From: Candidatus Borrarchaeum weybense
GTDB lineage: Archaea > Asgardarchaeota > Sifarchaeia > Borrarchaeales > Borrarchaeaceae
Assembly (NCBI GenBank): GCA_019057385.1
Contig: JAHQJS010000007.1
Coordinates: 587,685-651,684, forward strand
Reading direction: 5' to 3'
DNA: 64,000 nucleotides
A program made the translations under genes and the position numbers. Below are positions 8,871-17,851 of this stretch, in pieces (position 1 is the first letter of the stretch; the number at the start of each line of letters is the position of its first letter). The notes below the pieces were generated by a model. That model saw only the letters and a list, made by a program, of their open reading frames with translations. It did no database searches and was not told where the DNA came from.

Positions 8871-11800
8871 TGCCAAAATTTGACCATATTAAGAAAGTCC
8901 TGTTACTAGGTTCTGGAGCTTTAAAAATCGGTGAAGCTGGTGAATTCGATTATAGTGGATCTCAAGCGCTTAAAGCTATGAGAGAAGAAGATATAGAAAC
9001 AGTCTTGCATAATCCTAATGTGGCAACTATTCAGACTGATCCAAGTCTAGCTGGTAAAGTGTACTTACTTCCTGTTTTGCCAAAATATGTGACTGAAATA
9101 ATAAAAAAGGAAAGACCTGATGGCATACTTTTAGCGTTTGGAGGACAAACCTCTCTTAACTGCGGAGTTCAACTCGCAGAGCAAGGAATTTTTGAAAAGT
9201 TTGATGTTGAAGTCTTAGGAACACCGATAAGGGGTATCCAGGAAAGCGAGGACAGAGAACTCTTTAGGCTAGCTATGGAAAGAGCTAACGCGCCAGTTCC
9301 GAAAAGTCGTGCTGTGAATTCAGTTGCTGAAGCACGTACTATAGCTGAGAAGATAGGGCTACCGATTATCGTCCGTCCAGCATATACACTTGGAGGAAAA
9401 GGGTCTGGAGTTGCCAGAAATGAGTACGAATTAGAACAAATTGTACAACGCGGCATAAGCCTTTCTCGTATCAATCAAGTACTAATTGAAGAATATCTGG
9501 AACATTGGAAAGAAGTAGAATACGAAGTAATGCGCGATTATGATGATAACTGCATTACTATCTGCAATATGGAAAATTTTGATCCTTTGGGAGTCCATAC
9601 TGGCGAATCAATTGTAATTGCACCCTCACAAACTCTAACCAATCGGGAATATAACATCTTAAGATCTGCATCAATTAGAGTTATTCGGTCTTTAGGTGTA
9701 GTTGGAGAATGTAATGTTCAATTTGGCCTAGATTCTAAATCAGAAGAATACAGAGTCATTGAAGTTAATGCCCGGCTTTCACGTTCATCTGCTTTAGCAT
9801 CAAAAGCTACAGGCTATCCTCTTGCGTATATAGCTGCTAAATTAGCTGTAGGATATACTCTACCAGAGTTAAAGAACGTAGTCACAGGTATCACAACTGC
9901 TTGTTTCGAACCGGCATTAGATTATCTTGTGGTTAAGATTCCACGCTGGGATCTGCCTAAGTTTGATCGTGTAGATCGACATATAGGAACTCAAATGAAA
10001 TCTGTTGGAGAGGTTATGGCTATTGGCAGATGTTTTGAGGAAGCACTGCAAAAAGCTGTTAGAATGCTTGATATCGGTAAACTTGGTGTTATTGGAAACG
10101 GTAGCGGCTCATATTCATCTGATGAAATTCTGGAAGACGCACTTATTCGCCCCACTGATGAGAGGCTTTATGCACTGGTTGATGCGTTTAAACGTGGTTA
10201 TTCTATTGAACAAATCTATAGACTATCTGGTATTGATCCCTGGTTTCTCTATAAGATTAAGAATATCATTGATTTAGAGGTATATCTGAAGCATATAGAT
10301 CTCGAAAATGAAGATGAGGATACAATCAGAGAATTACTACAAGAAGCAAAACGTCTTGGCTTTTCCGATAAACAGCTTAGCATTTGTTTAGATATATCCG
10401 AGAAAGCAGTGCGTTCACTTAGAAAGAAACAAAATATAATTCCTGTAATTAACCAAATTGACACATTAGCTGCAGAATGGCCTGCACACACAAACTATCT
10501 GTATCTAACGTATGGGGGGTCAGAGGATGATATCATTGCAGCTGATCCAACAAAGAAAAATGTTGTTGTACTTGGATGTGGTAGTTACAGGATTGGATCA
10601 AGTGTAGAGTTCGACTGGACCACAATGAACATGGTCTGGGGACTCAAGAAACAAGGATTCGATGAATCAGTCGTAGTAAATTATAATCCTGAAACGGTTA
10701 GTACTGATTTTGATATGAGTGATCGTCTTTACTTCGATGAAATTACTCTTGAAAATGTGTTGGAAATTAATGAAAAAGAGAAACCAACTGGGTTAGTGGT
10801 TAGTGTTGGTGGTCAAATTCCTAATACCCTAGCTCATAAACTTTGGCAAGAAGGAGTAACTATTCTTGGTACTGCTGCAGAAGATATAGATCGTGCAGAA
10901 GATAGATCGAAATTCAGTGCATTATTAGACTCAATAGGTATAAATCAACCAGCTTGGAAAACTTTGATAACTCTCGATGATGCCAAGGAATTTGCAAAAG
11001 ATGTTGGATATCCTGTATTAGTGAGACCTTCTTATGTCTTATCAGGCGCTGCAATGAGAGTTGCATTTACAGAAAAAGAATTGATTTCATTTTTGAAGCA
11101 GGCATCATCAGTCTCTCAAGAATATCCAGTTGTAATCTCGAAATTTGTTCAAAACGCTAAAGAAGTAGAAGTTGATGCTGTCTCAGATAGCATCGATGTG
11201 TTTATTGGGGCAATTATCGAGCATATTGAAAGGGCGGGAGTTCATTCAGGCGATGCTACAATGTCCATTCCACCGCTTACTCTAACGACAGAAATAACTG
11301 AAAAGATAAAGGAGTATACAATACGAGTAGCTAGAGCTCTGAAGATTCTCGGACCATTCAATATTCAATATCTTGTGAAAAATGGCGATTTATTAGTTAT
11401 TGAATGCAATTTGCGCTCTTCTCGCTCAATGCCGTTCGTTTCAAAGGCTAGAGGCGTAAATCTTATGGAATTGAGCGCTGGTGTGCTCCAAAGGAAGACA
11501 TTAAAAGAATTAGGCGCTCTTGATACACCACCTATTGACTTTTATGTGGTTAAAACTCCACAATTTAGCTTTACACGCTTGACAGACGCTGATCCGATAC
11601 TTGGTGTTGAAATGCGTTCCACTGGAGAAGTTGCTTGTTTTGGAGAAACTTTTGGTGATGCATTAATTAAAAGTCTTGAAGGTGCTGAATTTAAACTTCC
11701 CAAGCAGAATGGAAACGTATTCATTACAGTTGGTGGTCTTGAATTAAAACAGAAATTAGCTCCGATAGCTAAAAAATTGAAGCACATGGGATATAATATT

Positions 11801-12178
11801 CTCGCTACCGAAGATACAGCAGAGTTTTTTGAAAATGAGGGGCTTTCGGACGTGGAAACTCTTTACAAAATCAGTGAACAACATAGAAAACCCAACATTC
11901 TTGATTACCTAATAAATCAAAGGATTGATTTGGTTATTAACATCCCACAGTCAACAACCCTAGAAAAGTATTCCTTGATGTTGGAAGACGAATATGCGAT
12001 GCGAAGAAAAGCTGTAGAATTTGGTATTCCCATATTAACAACTGTCGAGTTATCTGAAGCCTTTGTCGATGCGTTAAACGAGTTGATGTTAAAAGACGGA
12101 ACGATACTCTCACTCAATGAATACCATAGCGATGAAAAGGAAAAAGTAAAACCAACCCGATTCCGAGTGATTCAATAA
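8870..12178 (+). CDS. carB: carbamoyl-phosphate synthase large subunit
   Basis: A 1102-residue synthetase that makes carbamoyl phosphate from bicarbonate, ammonia and two ATP. Two homologous halves are evident. The first has GSGALKIGEAGEFDYSG and an ATP-grasp core with RPAYTLGGKGSG; the second has GSYRIGSSVEFDWT and RPSYVLSGAAMRV. The C-terminal MGS-like domain (from about 950, NVFITVGG) is the usual allosteric module. Length is close to the family's 1060-1080. It is translationally coupled to carA. This is a complete bacterial/archaeal-type single-chain CarB, not the split form of some thermophilic archaea. Confidence 0.97.
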   Translation: MPKFDHIKKVLLLGSGALKIGEAGEFDYSGSQALKAMREEDIETVLHNPNVATIQTDPSLAGKVYLLPVLPKYVTEIIKKERPDGILLAFGGQTSLNCGVQLAEQGIFEKFDVEVLGTPIRGIQESEDRELFRLAMERANAPVPKSRAVNSVAEARTIAEKIGLPIIVRPAYTLGGKGSGVARNEYELEQIVQRGISLSRINQVLIEEYLEHWKEVEYEVMRDYDDNCITICNMENFDPLGVHTGESIVIAPSQTLTNREYNILRSASIRVIRSLGVVGECNVQFGLDSKSEEYRVIEVNARLSRSSALASKATGYPLAYIAAKLAVGYTLPELKNVVTGITTACFEPALDYLVVKIPRWDLPKFDRVDRHIGTQMKSVGEVMAIGRCFEEALQKAVRMLDIGKLGVIGNGSGSYSSDEILEDALIRPTDERLYALVDAFKRGYSIEQIYRLSGIDPWFLYKIKNIIDLEVYLKHIDLENEDEDTIRELLQEAKRLGFSDKQLSICLDISEKAVRSLRKKQNIIPVINQIDTLAAEWPAHTNYLYLTYGGSEDDIIAADPTKKNVVVLGCGSYRIGSSVEFDWTTMNMVWGLKKQGFDESVVVNYNPETVSTDFDMSDRLYFDEITLENVLEINEKEKPTGLVVSVGGQIPNTLAHKLWQEGVTILGTAAEDIDRAEDRSKFSALLDSIGINQPAWKTLITLDDAKEFAKDVGYPVLVRPSYVLSGAAMRVAFTEKELISFLKQASSVSQEYPVVISKFVQNAKEVEVDAVSDSIDVFIGAIIEHIERAGVHSGDATMSIPPLTLTTEITEKIKEYTIRVARALKILGPFNIQYLVKNGDLLVIECNLRSSRSMPFVSKARGVNLMELSAGVLQRKTLKELGALDTPPIDFYVVKTPQFSFTRLTDADPILGVEMRSTGEVACFGETFGDALIKSLEGAEFKLPKQNGNVFITVGGLELKQKLAPIAKKLKHMGYNILATEDTAEFFENEGLSDVETLYKISEQHRKPNILDYLINQRIDLVINIPQSTTLEKYSLMLEDEYAMRRKAVEFGIPILTTVELSEAFVDALNELMLKDGTILSLNEYHSDEKEKVKPTRFRVIQ

Positions 12179-12207
12179 TTTACTCTATTTCGGTATATTT
12201 CTTAAAA

Positions 12208-12600
12208 TTATATTTCAGCTGCAGGTAATTTGTTGCGGAACTGTTTTTCTTTTTCATTCAAAACCATTTCCGTAAACTCGTTGATTTCCTCTAACCATTT
12301 TAATTTTTCTTCAGTAGTAAGTTTCATATATTCTTTGATTTTCTCGTCTTCTAAAGTATAATAAAAACCTTTAGTCGTTAGCTCAGGAGGATTAAGTTTT
12401 AGCTGTTCCATTGAATACTCAATTGCAGACAATATATCTTCTTGTTCTAATTGTGGGTACTTTTCCAGAATCTGTTCATAAGTCGTTCTATTTACAAGAA
12501 GTTCCAGAATAATGTCAACGCTTATGCTAGTGTCCTTTATTATTGCTTTCCCTGCGAGAATTTTGGGATCTATTATTATCCTTTCCTTTCGTTTCATCAA
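12208..12600 (-). CDS. DUF433-type protein, antitoxin-like
   Basis: A 130-residue protein. Residues 8-70 carry the DUF433 pattern IDPKILAGKAIIKDTSISVD and a helix-turn-helix-like TTYEQILEKYPQLEQEDILSA. These small HTH proteins often pair with PIN or DUF5615 toxins. The C-terminal 60 residues (from about 72) are a Lys/Glu-rich extension not usual for the family. No toxin partner is adjacent, since the next gene on that side is carB on the other strand. It is divergent from the ABM-like gene, and an orphan role as a regulator is possible. Confidence 0.75.
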   Translation of the reverse strand: MMKRKERIIIDPKILAGKAIIKDTSISVDIILELLVNRTTYEQILEKYPQLEQEDILSAIEYSMEQLKLNPPELTTKGFYYTLEDEKIKEYMKLTTEEKLKWLEEINEFTEMVLNEKEKQFRNKLPAAEI

Positions 12601-12734
12601 TTTATCCTCGATATATTTTGAGAAATTCTTTTTTAGAAAACATACCTCTTTAATAAGTTCAAATAAAAGAACTTTACATAAATGTGTAGCTTATAAGTTA
12701 TATGTACTGATAAAAGAAAAGAGGTTAATTACAA

Positions 12735-13052
12735 ATGATAAGCCGAATTTGGCATGGATGGACAACACCGGAAAACGCCGATGACTATGAGTCACTTTTG
12801 AAAAATGAAATCTTTACCTGGATTAGCAATCGTGAAATTGCAGGCTATAGGGGCATTCATCTACTACGTCGTAATCTCGGCAAAGAAATAGAGTTCGTAA
12901 CAATTATGTGGTTTGACTCAATCGATGCAGTTCGGTCTTTCGCTGGCGAAGATTATGAAGTCGCAGTTGTACCACCAAAAGCAAGATCTCTTCTTTCTAG
13001 ATTTGATGCAAAATCTCAACATTATGACGTCAAAGCAAAACTAGAAGTTTAG
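12735..13052 (+). CDS. ABM-like (dimeric alpha-beta barrel) protein
   Basis: A 105-residue cytosolic protein with the antibiotic-biosynthesis-monooxygenase-like pattern. RIWHGWTTPENADDYE opens the first strand and helix, GYRGIHLLRR is the second strand, FVTIMWFDSIDAVRSFAG the third, and a His-Tyr tail follows. Members are small dimeric barrels, either cofactor-free oxygenases or stress proteins of unknown substrate. The start is ATG 12735 with AAAGAGG upstream, and a TATA-like sequence is near 12690. It is monocistronic. Function beyond the fold is not known. Confidence 0.75.
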   Translation: MISRIWHGWTTPENADDYESLLKNEIFTWISNREIAGYRGIHLLRRNLGKEIEFVTIMWFDSIDAVRSFAGEDYEVAVVPPKARSLLSRFDAKSQHYDVKAKLEV

Positions 13053-13177
13053 CTCTCGGTTCAATCTTAAATCAGACTCTTAATTTTCTTTTCATTTTTT
13101 CTCAGACTTTTATAAATAATAGCGGCACATTAAATTAACTTTAACAAATTAAGATTTAGGAAATGGTGGTGATCATA

Positions 13178-13519
13178 GTGCCCTATACCAAATTAGAAGA
13201 TCTTGAATGGGAACCACATCCAATGTTGAAAGGTGTCAAAATAAAACCTCTGTTATCCAAGAAAAAGGATAATGCTGATGTCACGTGCTATCTTGTATTA
13301 GTTCCAAAAGGCGGAGATATTGTTGAACATGTACATGAGAAGTCCGATGATATCATATACGTTTTGAAGGGAAAAGCGAAGATATTCATCGAGGGAGACG
13401 GTGAATTTGATCTTGTACCTGGGGTTTTTGTTAGAGTTCCAAAGAACACAAAGCATCGTATTTATGACATCGAAGAGGACTTTCTGGCGTATGACGTTTT
13501 TGTTCCGCCGATACTCTAA
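13178..13519 (+). CDS. cupin-domain protein
   Basis: A single small beta-barrel of about 113 residues from GTG 13178, chosen because GGTGGTGA ends seven bases upstream; ATG 13163 is the alternative. The metal-binding motifs are visible: EHVHEKSDDIIYVLKGK (His-x-His and a later acidic residue) and the second-motif segment PGVFVRVPKNTKHRIY with its His. A TATA-like TTTATAAAT lies near 13109. Cupins of this size bind a metal and act as isomerases, dioxygenases or ligand sensors; the substrate is not evident. Confidence 0.8.
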   Translation: MPYTKLEDLEWEPHPMLKGVKIKPLLSKKKDNADVTCYLVLVPKGGDIVEHVHEKSDDIIYVLKGKAKIFIEGDGEFDLVPGVFVRVPKNTKHRIYDIEEDFLAYDVFVPPIL

Positions 13520-13653
13520 TTTCTTAAACTGATATAGACAAAAATCCTAAGCATGTTCGTAAGATGATGACTTCTTTCGAATTGCACATAATATTGATTT
13601 ATTCAAAAAGTAACCTAAGCAGTGGGCGATTTAGATAAATTACAGTAAAAACT

Positions 13654-13947
13654 TCAAATTCCTTTTGAAGGAGTTACTTTATCAATTTTCCATTCTTTTA
13701 GATGCATACGGAGGGTTAGAATTTCTAATCCTACGATTTCATCAGTTTTAACATCATATATACCAATAATTGTTCCTTCTTCGTCTATAGCATCACTTAT
13801 ACTATCCGAATACTCGCGGAATCGAATACCCAGAACATCGGAAGTGAAATCATATCTTAAATCAAATATAGTATGTGGTAATTTAATTTCAAAAGTCTTT
13901 TCGATCTTTTGAATGATTTTTTGTGGATTAATCGTAGTTATGGCCAT
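13654..13947 (-). CDS. DUF2283-like protein
   Basis: A 97-residue protein. The pattern YDFTSDVLGIRF ... IIGIYDVKTDEIVGLEILT resembles DUF2283, a small beta-rich family often next to toxin genes. An N-terminal segment of about 25 residues precedes the domain. It is divergent from a PBECR-like nuclease gene with a 93-base shared promoter region that contains the repeated promoter element. It may be an antitoxin-type or regulatory protein, but this is inference. Confidence 0.6.
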   Translation of the reverse strand: MAITTINPQKIIQKIEKTFEIKLPHTIFDLRYDFTSDVLGIRFREYSDSISDAIDEEGTIIGIYDVKTDEIVGLEILTLRMHLKEWKIDKVTPSKGI

Positions 13948-13982
13948 ATCTGTAGCGTCCTTAACTTCTCTTTAAATGTTTT

Positions 13983-14015
13983 TTTCACTTTCACACAGGG
14001 CTCCCTTACATTTAT
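13983..14015 (+). promoter_or_regulatory. shared promoter element, copy 2 (first PBECR gene)
   Basis: TTTCACTTTCACACAGGGCT followed by CCCTTACATTTAT matches the elements at 5095-5130 and 17852-17886. The TATA-like ACATTTATCAATAA is about 25 bases upstream of the ATG at 14041, so the transcript may be nearly leaderless. Confidence 0.5.
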
Positions 14016-14040
14016 CAATAATATCGCTGAGAGTTATTTA

Positions 14041-14391
14041 ATGACATCAATAATTCGTATTGTTAAATCTATTAAACGTGTTCCCATAAGGCTTACAGCC
14101 ATTCAATGGCAACATATTCTCAAAAGACATCCAAAATTAAAAGATTTTCAAGATCAAATCTTATTAACTGTAGAGCGGCCTTACAGAATATATTCTGCAC
14201 CAGAAAAGGAATTTGAGTTCGCAGCACTGAAGGTCTTTCCAGAATTGCGCGAAAAAGGCCTTGCTGAAAATCTCATTGTTCATTATAAAGAACTTTCTAA
14301 AAAGGATGGATTTATAATTACAGCATTCGTAATGAGTGATAAACGATTGAAAAGGAGGTTTCGAAAATGGCAGATAGTATATCAAAGTTAA
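14041..14391 (+). CDS. PBECR-like nuclease (putative toxin)
   Basis: About 116 residues from ATG 14041. The start is chosen from the promoter; the open frame extends upstream to 13909 but that would run through the promoter element. The motif QHILKRHPKL (His25, Arg29-His30) matches the signature of the phage-Barnase/EndoU/ColicinE5/RelE-like nuclease group, which includes many toxins. The C-terminus is very basic (KRLKRRFRKW). It overlaps the following DUF2283 gene by 25 bases, the organisation expected of a toxin-antitoxin pair. A second such pair lies at 17975-18474. Confidence 0.6.
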   Translation: MTSIIRIVKSIKRVPIRLTAIQWQHILKRHPKLKDFQDQILLTVERPYRIYSAPEKEFEFAALKVFPELREKGLAENLIVHYKELSKKDGFIITAFVMSDKRLKRRFRKWQIVYQS

Positions 14392-14645
14392 GAATGGCTA
14401 TTGACCCTTTCAAAGTATTAGATTCTGTTTCAGAACTACTCCCTGCCAATATACGTCAAAAAGAAATTGTTAGTGTCTCTTATGACCCTGAAGCCGATGT
14501 TTTGTACGCACAATTTGATCTTTCATCTGATGCAGTAGATAATGAGCCAATAGATGAGTTGGGCTATATTCTACTAGCATTGAATTCGAAAGAAGAAATC
14601 GTTGGAATAACGATAATGAATGCAAAACGCTTCATTAAAGAGTAA
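14367..14645 (+). CDS. DUF2283 protein (putative antitoxin)
   Basis: A 92-residue protein with a strong ribosome site (AAAGGAGG) seven bases upstream of ATG 14367, located inside the end of the nuclease gene. The DUF2283 core VSYDPEADVLYAQF ... ELGYILLALNSKEEIVGITIMNA is complete. A longer N-terminal region than usual (about 32 residues) may contact the toxin. Antitoxin function is inferred from overlap and from recurrence of the pair. Confidence 0.7.
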   Translation: MADSISKLRMAIDPFKVLDSVSELLPANIRQKEIVSVSYDPEADVLYAQFDLSSDAVDNEPIDELGYILLALNSKEEIVGITIMNAKRFIKE

Positions 14646-14787
14646 TCTAAACTTATAAAATGATTATACGAATATTTTTTCAATTAAGTTAAGTTCAGCA
14701 CACTTTATGTATTTTTGTCATATCTTTTATTACTTCTAAAATGAATGCCTGAATTATTGATGACTTTAGGACTAAAATATAATCAAT

Positions 14788-15024
14788 TCACGCTTTTTCA
14801 TATGCTTCCAGAAATTCTTCTCTTTTGATTCCTGACTGCCTACAAATTATCCTCAAAGTAGATCCTTTTATTTTATTGTGATTTGGCATGGTGAGAGGCG
14901 TCCTTGTGCCATTCGGATTCTCTCTAACCATAGATATATGTTTTCCTTCCCGGATAATACTAAATCCAAGAGCTTTCAGGGCTTTAACGACTTTTCGCTT
15001 GGGAGCATCTCTTGGAAACTTCAT
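14788..15024 (-). CDS. hicA: HicA-type mRNA interferase toxin
   Basis: A 78-residue double-stranded-RNA-binding-fold RNase. The family pattern is clear: VVKALKALGFSIIREGKHISMVRE, with the catalytic His in GKHISM, followed by LTMPNHNKIKGSTLRIICRQSGI. It is translated after hicB with a one-base overlap (TAATG). HicA cleaves mRNA until neutralised by HicB. All key residues are present, so it should be active. Confidence 0.9.
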   Translation of the reverse strand: MKFPRDAPKRKVVKALKALGFSIIREGKHISMVRENPNGTRTPLTMPNHNKIKGSTLRIICRQSGIKREEFLEAYEKA

Positions 15025-15248
15025 TATACGATCACTTCAGCTATAAAAGTCTCAATGATCTCTTCTGTTTCAAAAGCATCCTCTCCAAAGGTTTCTATAT
15101 GAAACTTGACTGCAGATTTGATATCAGCTAATGCTTCCTCATAAGTATCGCCTTCACCTACAACGACACCCTTTAACCCGAGAGGATATGCTACATAACC
15201 TTCTGGATGTTTCTCAACAATTATCTTGATTTGTCTCACGCTTTTCAC
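15024..15248 (-). CDS. hicB: HicB-type antitoxin
   Basis: A 74-residue protein with the partial RNase-H fold of HicB: IIVEKHPEGYVAYPLGLKG, then GEGDTYEEALADIKSAVKFHIE. No C-terminal DNA-binding domain is present, as in other short archaeal HicB proteins. It is the first gene of the hicBA pair and probably binds HicA directly. Autoregulation is less certain without a DNA-binding domain. Confidence 0.88.
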   Translation of the reverse strand: MKSVRQIKIIVEKHPEGYVAYPLGLKGVVVGEGDTYEEALADIKSAVKFHIETFGEDAFETEEIIETFIAEVIV

Positions 15249-15401
15249 CTTGCCCTATATTTTATAGTCTTGCTTTTTAATTCTATTGTGATAACGGCGT
15301 AAGTTAGTATTATAATCCATTTGATTTCAAACGCATAATAAGAATAAAAACAAACGCTTATCAAATTATATTTCTATTAAAAATCCAACTGAGGTCTTCA
15401 A

Positions 15402-15596
15402 ATGAATGTTGAAGATGTCGTAACAAAGGCTTTTAAAATTTTGAGGAAGGAACTCAGTGCCGAAGAATACTTAATTTATCTGCAAGCAATAACTCCAAGA
15501 ATGGGAGATGCAGTAAAGGAACTCAGAGAGAAAACAAAAGATTTAAGTCTAGACGATGTTGTTAAAAAAGCAAAAGATTTTGAAAAGAAGAATTAA
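15402..15596 (+). CDS. small helical protein of unknown function
   Basis: A 64-residue, mostly helical, Lys/Glu-rich protein (FKILRKELSAEEYLIYLQAI). I do not recognise the family. It precedes a DUF2283 gene by 65 bases on the same strand and may form a small module with it. Confidence 0.55.
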   Translation: MNVEDVVTKAFKILRKELSAEEYLIYLQAITPRMGDAVKELREKTKDLSLDDVVKKAKDFEKKN

Positions 15597-15661
15597 CGAA
15601 TATCAAATTCGTTTCTTTTTTTGAACATGTAAGTGTCTGATTACTGCAAGGAGAACAAGAT

Positions 15662-15880
15662 ATGAAAATAAAATATGATTCAGAAGTAGATATTCTTACC
15701 ATAGAGGTTTCTGGCGAAGGAATTGATTACGCCGAAGAAGTAGGTGGAATAATAGTACACTTTACAAAAGAAGGAAAACCCGTAGTCTTAGAGATTCTTG
15801 ACGCAAGTGATTTTCTAGCTCAAACAACCAAAATCGCTATGCAGAAAAAGAGTGAGGGAATAATTGAAAGTGGAATATAG
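15662..15880 (+). CDS. DUF2283 protein
   Basis: A 72-residue single-domain DUF2283 protein (IKYDSEVDILTIEVSGEGI ... GGIIVHFTKEGKPVVLEILDAS). AAGGAGAA lies just upstream of the ATG. It has no intact nuclease partner directly next to it; only a short PBECR remnant follows. Confidence 0.75.
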   Translation: MKIKYDSEVDILTIEVSGEGIDYAEEVGGIIVHFTKEGKPVVLEILDASDFLAQTTKIAMQKKSEGIIESGI

Positions 15881-15954
15881 TTTCCGTCACAACTCTTATT
15901 GAAACAGAGTCAGAAAAGATCCTTCAGAGAGGAGTAAAATGGAAACGATCATAG
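15881..15954 (+). pseudogene. 3' remnant of a PBECR-like nuclease gene
   Basis: A short open segment ends in residues SEKILQRGVKWKRS and TAG 15952-15954, the same C-terminus as the intact nuclease at 17975-18292. Only the last twenty or so codons remain, attached to a duplicated DUF2283 gene. Confidence 0.6.
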
Positions 15955-16248
15955 AAAATATCGAGAAGGTAGATGTTTCATATGATAAGGAAAGAGACGT
16001 TCTTTACATCAGTTTTGGGCATCCACAGCCAGCTGATGACTCTGAATTGACAGATAAAGACATTATTATTCGTTATAAAGACAATAAAGTCATAGGATTG
16101 TCTGTATTGAGTTTTTCAAAACGTCTACAACATTAAATGCACTTTCTTTCGTCTATTGTTTTTGAGACCTTTTCAATGTCATTTAATTTGCAGTTCGTCT
16201 CTGATAAGAAGATTTAATGAAATTATTGATTTGCGTGAATTATTGATT
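15908..16248 (+). repeat. 341-base direct repeat, copy A
   Basis: Nearly identical to 18246-18585. It covers the end of a PBECR gene, the full DUF2283 gene and about 110 bases of 3' flank. Only a few substitutions and a one-base indel in a T-run separate the copies, so the duplication is recent. Confidence 0.9.
15939..16136 (+). CDS. DUF2283 protein (duplicated copy)
   Basis: A 65-residue DUF2283 protein (VDVSYDKERDVLYISFGHPQ ... GLSVLSFSKRL) with AGAGAGGAG upstream. It differs from the copy at 18277-18474 by one residue (Asp versus Glu in RYKDNK/RYKENK). Here the nuclease partner is reduced to a remnant, so it may act as an orphan antitoxin. Confidence 0.8.
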   Translation: METIIENIEKVDVSYDKERDVLYISFGHPQPADDSELTDKDIIIRYKDNKVIGLSVLSFSKRLQH

Positions 16249-16428
16249 AATAGTTGATATTCTACCATAAAGCGTTTAATTGGCATTCTGTTAGTTAGTT
16301 GTTGTCTTACGCTGCACCAATAGTGCTTTAGTTTTGTCAATTCAATTTAAATTGAAAATATAAAAAATACAAAGGACATACTATATTCTTCAGATTATAA
16401 ATAGAAGTTCGAAAAATGGTGAATAGGA

Positions 16429-17007
16429 ATGGTGGAATTATCGGAGAAGAAAAAGGGAATAGAGGAGTTATTGGAAAAGATACCTCCTGAGAGGCGATGG
16501 GCAATAACCGCTAAATATCTCCTCGGTATCGCAGTGTTGCAAGGTGAGAAGAAGACTGCACCTGAAATGATTAAGGATGAGGGGATTATCGCGCCTGTAT
16601 TAGGCGCAGAAAAGTGGATAGAGATGAACGTGAAGATATATGGTGAGGGCATTTTGCAGAGTGCTCTCTGGGTCAAAGAAACGTTTAATTTACCAGTAGA
16701 GAATGCAATCGAGTACTGCAATTTAACCGTCGTTAATTTAACATTATGCGGAGGTCCTGAGTTAGAGTTTGAATATGTCGAAAAAACTCCAGAAAGAGTC
16801 GTAGTCAGATGGACTAAGTGTCCGTATATGGAAAGGTATAAAGAGTGGGAGGTAGATCCTGCGTTTATCCCTTGCGGTGCTAGCCATAAAATATATGCTG
16901 AAGAGAGAATCAAGAAAATTAATCCTAAGCTAAATAGCAAACTAACCAAGGCAATGCCATGGGGAGACCCCTACTGCGAGGATATCATCGAGTTTAAGGA
17001 AGAGTGA
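16429..17007 (+). CDS. ATC-hydrolase-like protein
   Basis: A 192-residue protein. The layout of a helical N-terminal half and a beta-rich C-terminal half with conserved Cys (KCPYMERY, PCGASHK, PWGDPYCEDIIEF) resembles the L-2-amino-thiazoline-4-carboxylate hydrolase family, in which cysteines are catalytic. The match is weaker than for the gene at 48838. The reaction is therefore not assigned. It stands alone between toxin-antitoxin modules. Confidence 0.5.
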   Translation: MVELSEKKKGIEELLEKIPPERRWAITAKYLLGIAVLQGEKKTAPEMIKDEGIIAPVLGAEKWIEMNVKIYGEGILQSALWVKETFNLPVENAIEYCNLTVVNLTLCGGPELEFEYVEKTPERVVVRWTKCPYMERYKEWEVDPAFIPCGASHKIYAEERIKKINPKLNSKLTKAMPWGDPYCEDIIEFKEE

Positions 17008-17086
17008 ACCTTAGAACGACAAACGAATTAAAGAAAAGAAGCCTATCTAAGAAAAAATCGAAAATCTGAATATAATTAAGATATTT

Positions 17087-17347
17087 TCACTTGTACACCC
17101 TTGATCTTTTATCAATATTGACGATTAATATTGTTTTGATGTCCTCATAAATTTCATATAAAATTCTGTGATCTCCTACTCGCATCCTAAATAATTTCTC
17201 TTTTCTACCCATTATTTTTCGAGTGCCTGAAGGGTAAGGGTTTTCAGCTAAAGATTCAAGCCCTCTTATTATTCGACCTTGCGTGTTCTTATTAAGTTTT
17301 TTAATATATTTACGGGCTCTAGTGCTGAAATGCAGCTCATAGCTCAC
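17087..17347 (-). CDS. relE: RelE/ParE-family toxin
   Basis: An 86-residue ribosome-dependent RNase-type toxin. The pattern LHFSTRARKYIKKLNKNTQGRI, NPYPSGTRKIMGRKEKLFRMR and VGDHRILYEIYEDIKTILI is typical of archaeal RelE, with the basic Arg residues at the C-terminus (KRSRVYK). It overlaps its antitoxin gene by 11 bases. Confidence 0.88.
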   Translation of the reverse strand: MSYELHFSTRARKYIKKLNKNTQGRIIRGLESLAENPYPSGTRKIMGRKEKLFRMRVGDHRILYEIYEDIKTILIVNIDKRSRVYK

Positions 17348-17552
17348 TTATTTCCCTCTTTAAATCTTCAAGTTTAATCGTTTTTCCTTCTTCAAATTCT
17401 TTTTCTGCCTCTTTCAAAAATACTACTTCCTCATCTGTTAAAATACTATCTCTGTCAAGCATGTGACTTTTTATATACTCCAATTCTTTCCGTATCTCTC
17501 TTAGTTCTTTAAGTATCATAGCCACATCATCTTTTGCCACCAATTTACACAC
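17337..17552 (-). CDS. relB: RelB-like antitoxin
   Basis: A 71-residue, highly charged helical protein located directly upstream of and overlapping relE. The C-terminal half (EEVVFLKEAEKEFEEGKTI, then LEDLKREISEL) resembles the toxin-wrapping tail of RelB-like antitoxins. A short N-terminal helix replaces a clear ribbon-helix-helix. The partner role is inferred from position. Confidence 0.7.
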   Translation of the reverse strand: MCKLVAKDDVAMILKELREIRKELEYIKSHMLDRDSILTDEEVVFLKEAEKEFEEGKTIKLEDLKREISEL

Positions 17553-17818
17553 CTTCCAGTTAATTATAACTCCCTTTTATTTATACAATTTTTTGTTGTT
17601 CAAAATACATCTCGCTTCTTGAGAAAAGAATGTTCTACTTAATTTGCCACCATATCAATTAAATTATTTTACAGAATTGTTACGTGTAACCCCCGAAAAA
17701 ATAATTAAAATCTCTCCCTGACGACTTCTTTTGAATTACTCCGTTTTTTGAGATAAAAACCCATAGAAATGGTCTAAACAATATGGTATGCCTATCTTAT
17801 CATTCTTCGCAAGAAGAA

Positions 17819-17836
17819 CTCTTCCTTCAGGAAGAG
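17819..17836. terminator. perfect hairpin CTCTTCC/GGAAGAG
   Basis: A seven-base perfect stem with a four-base loop lies upstream of the second PBECR gene and is followed by the shared promoter element. It may be a terminator for read-through or a regulator site. Confidence 0.35.
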
Positions 17837-17851
17837 GATGATTGTGTTGTT

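Noticed and set aside
13909..14040. Upstream extension of the first PBECR gene
   Set aside because: It would place the promoter element and TATA box inside the gene; ATG 14041 fits better.
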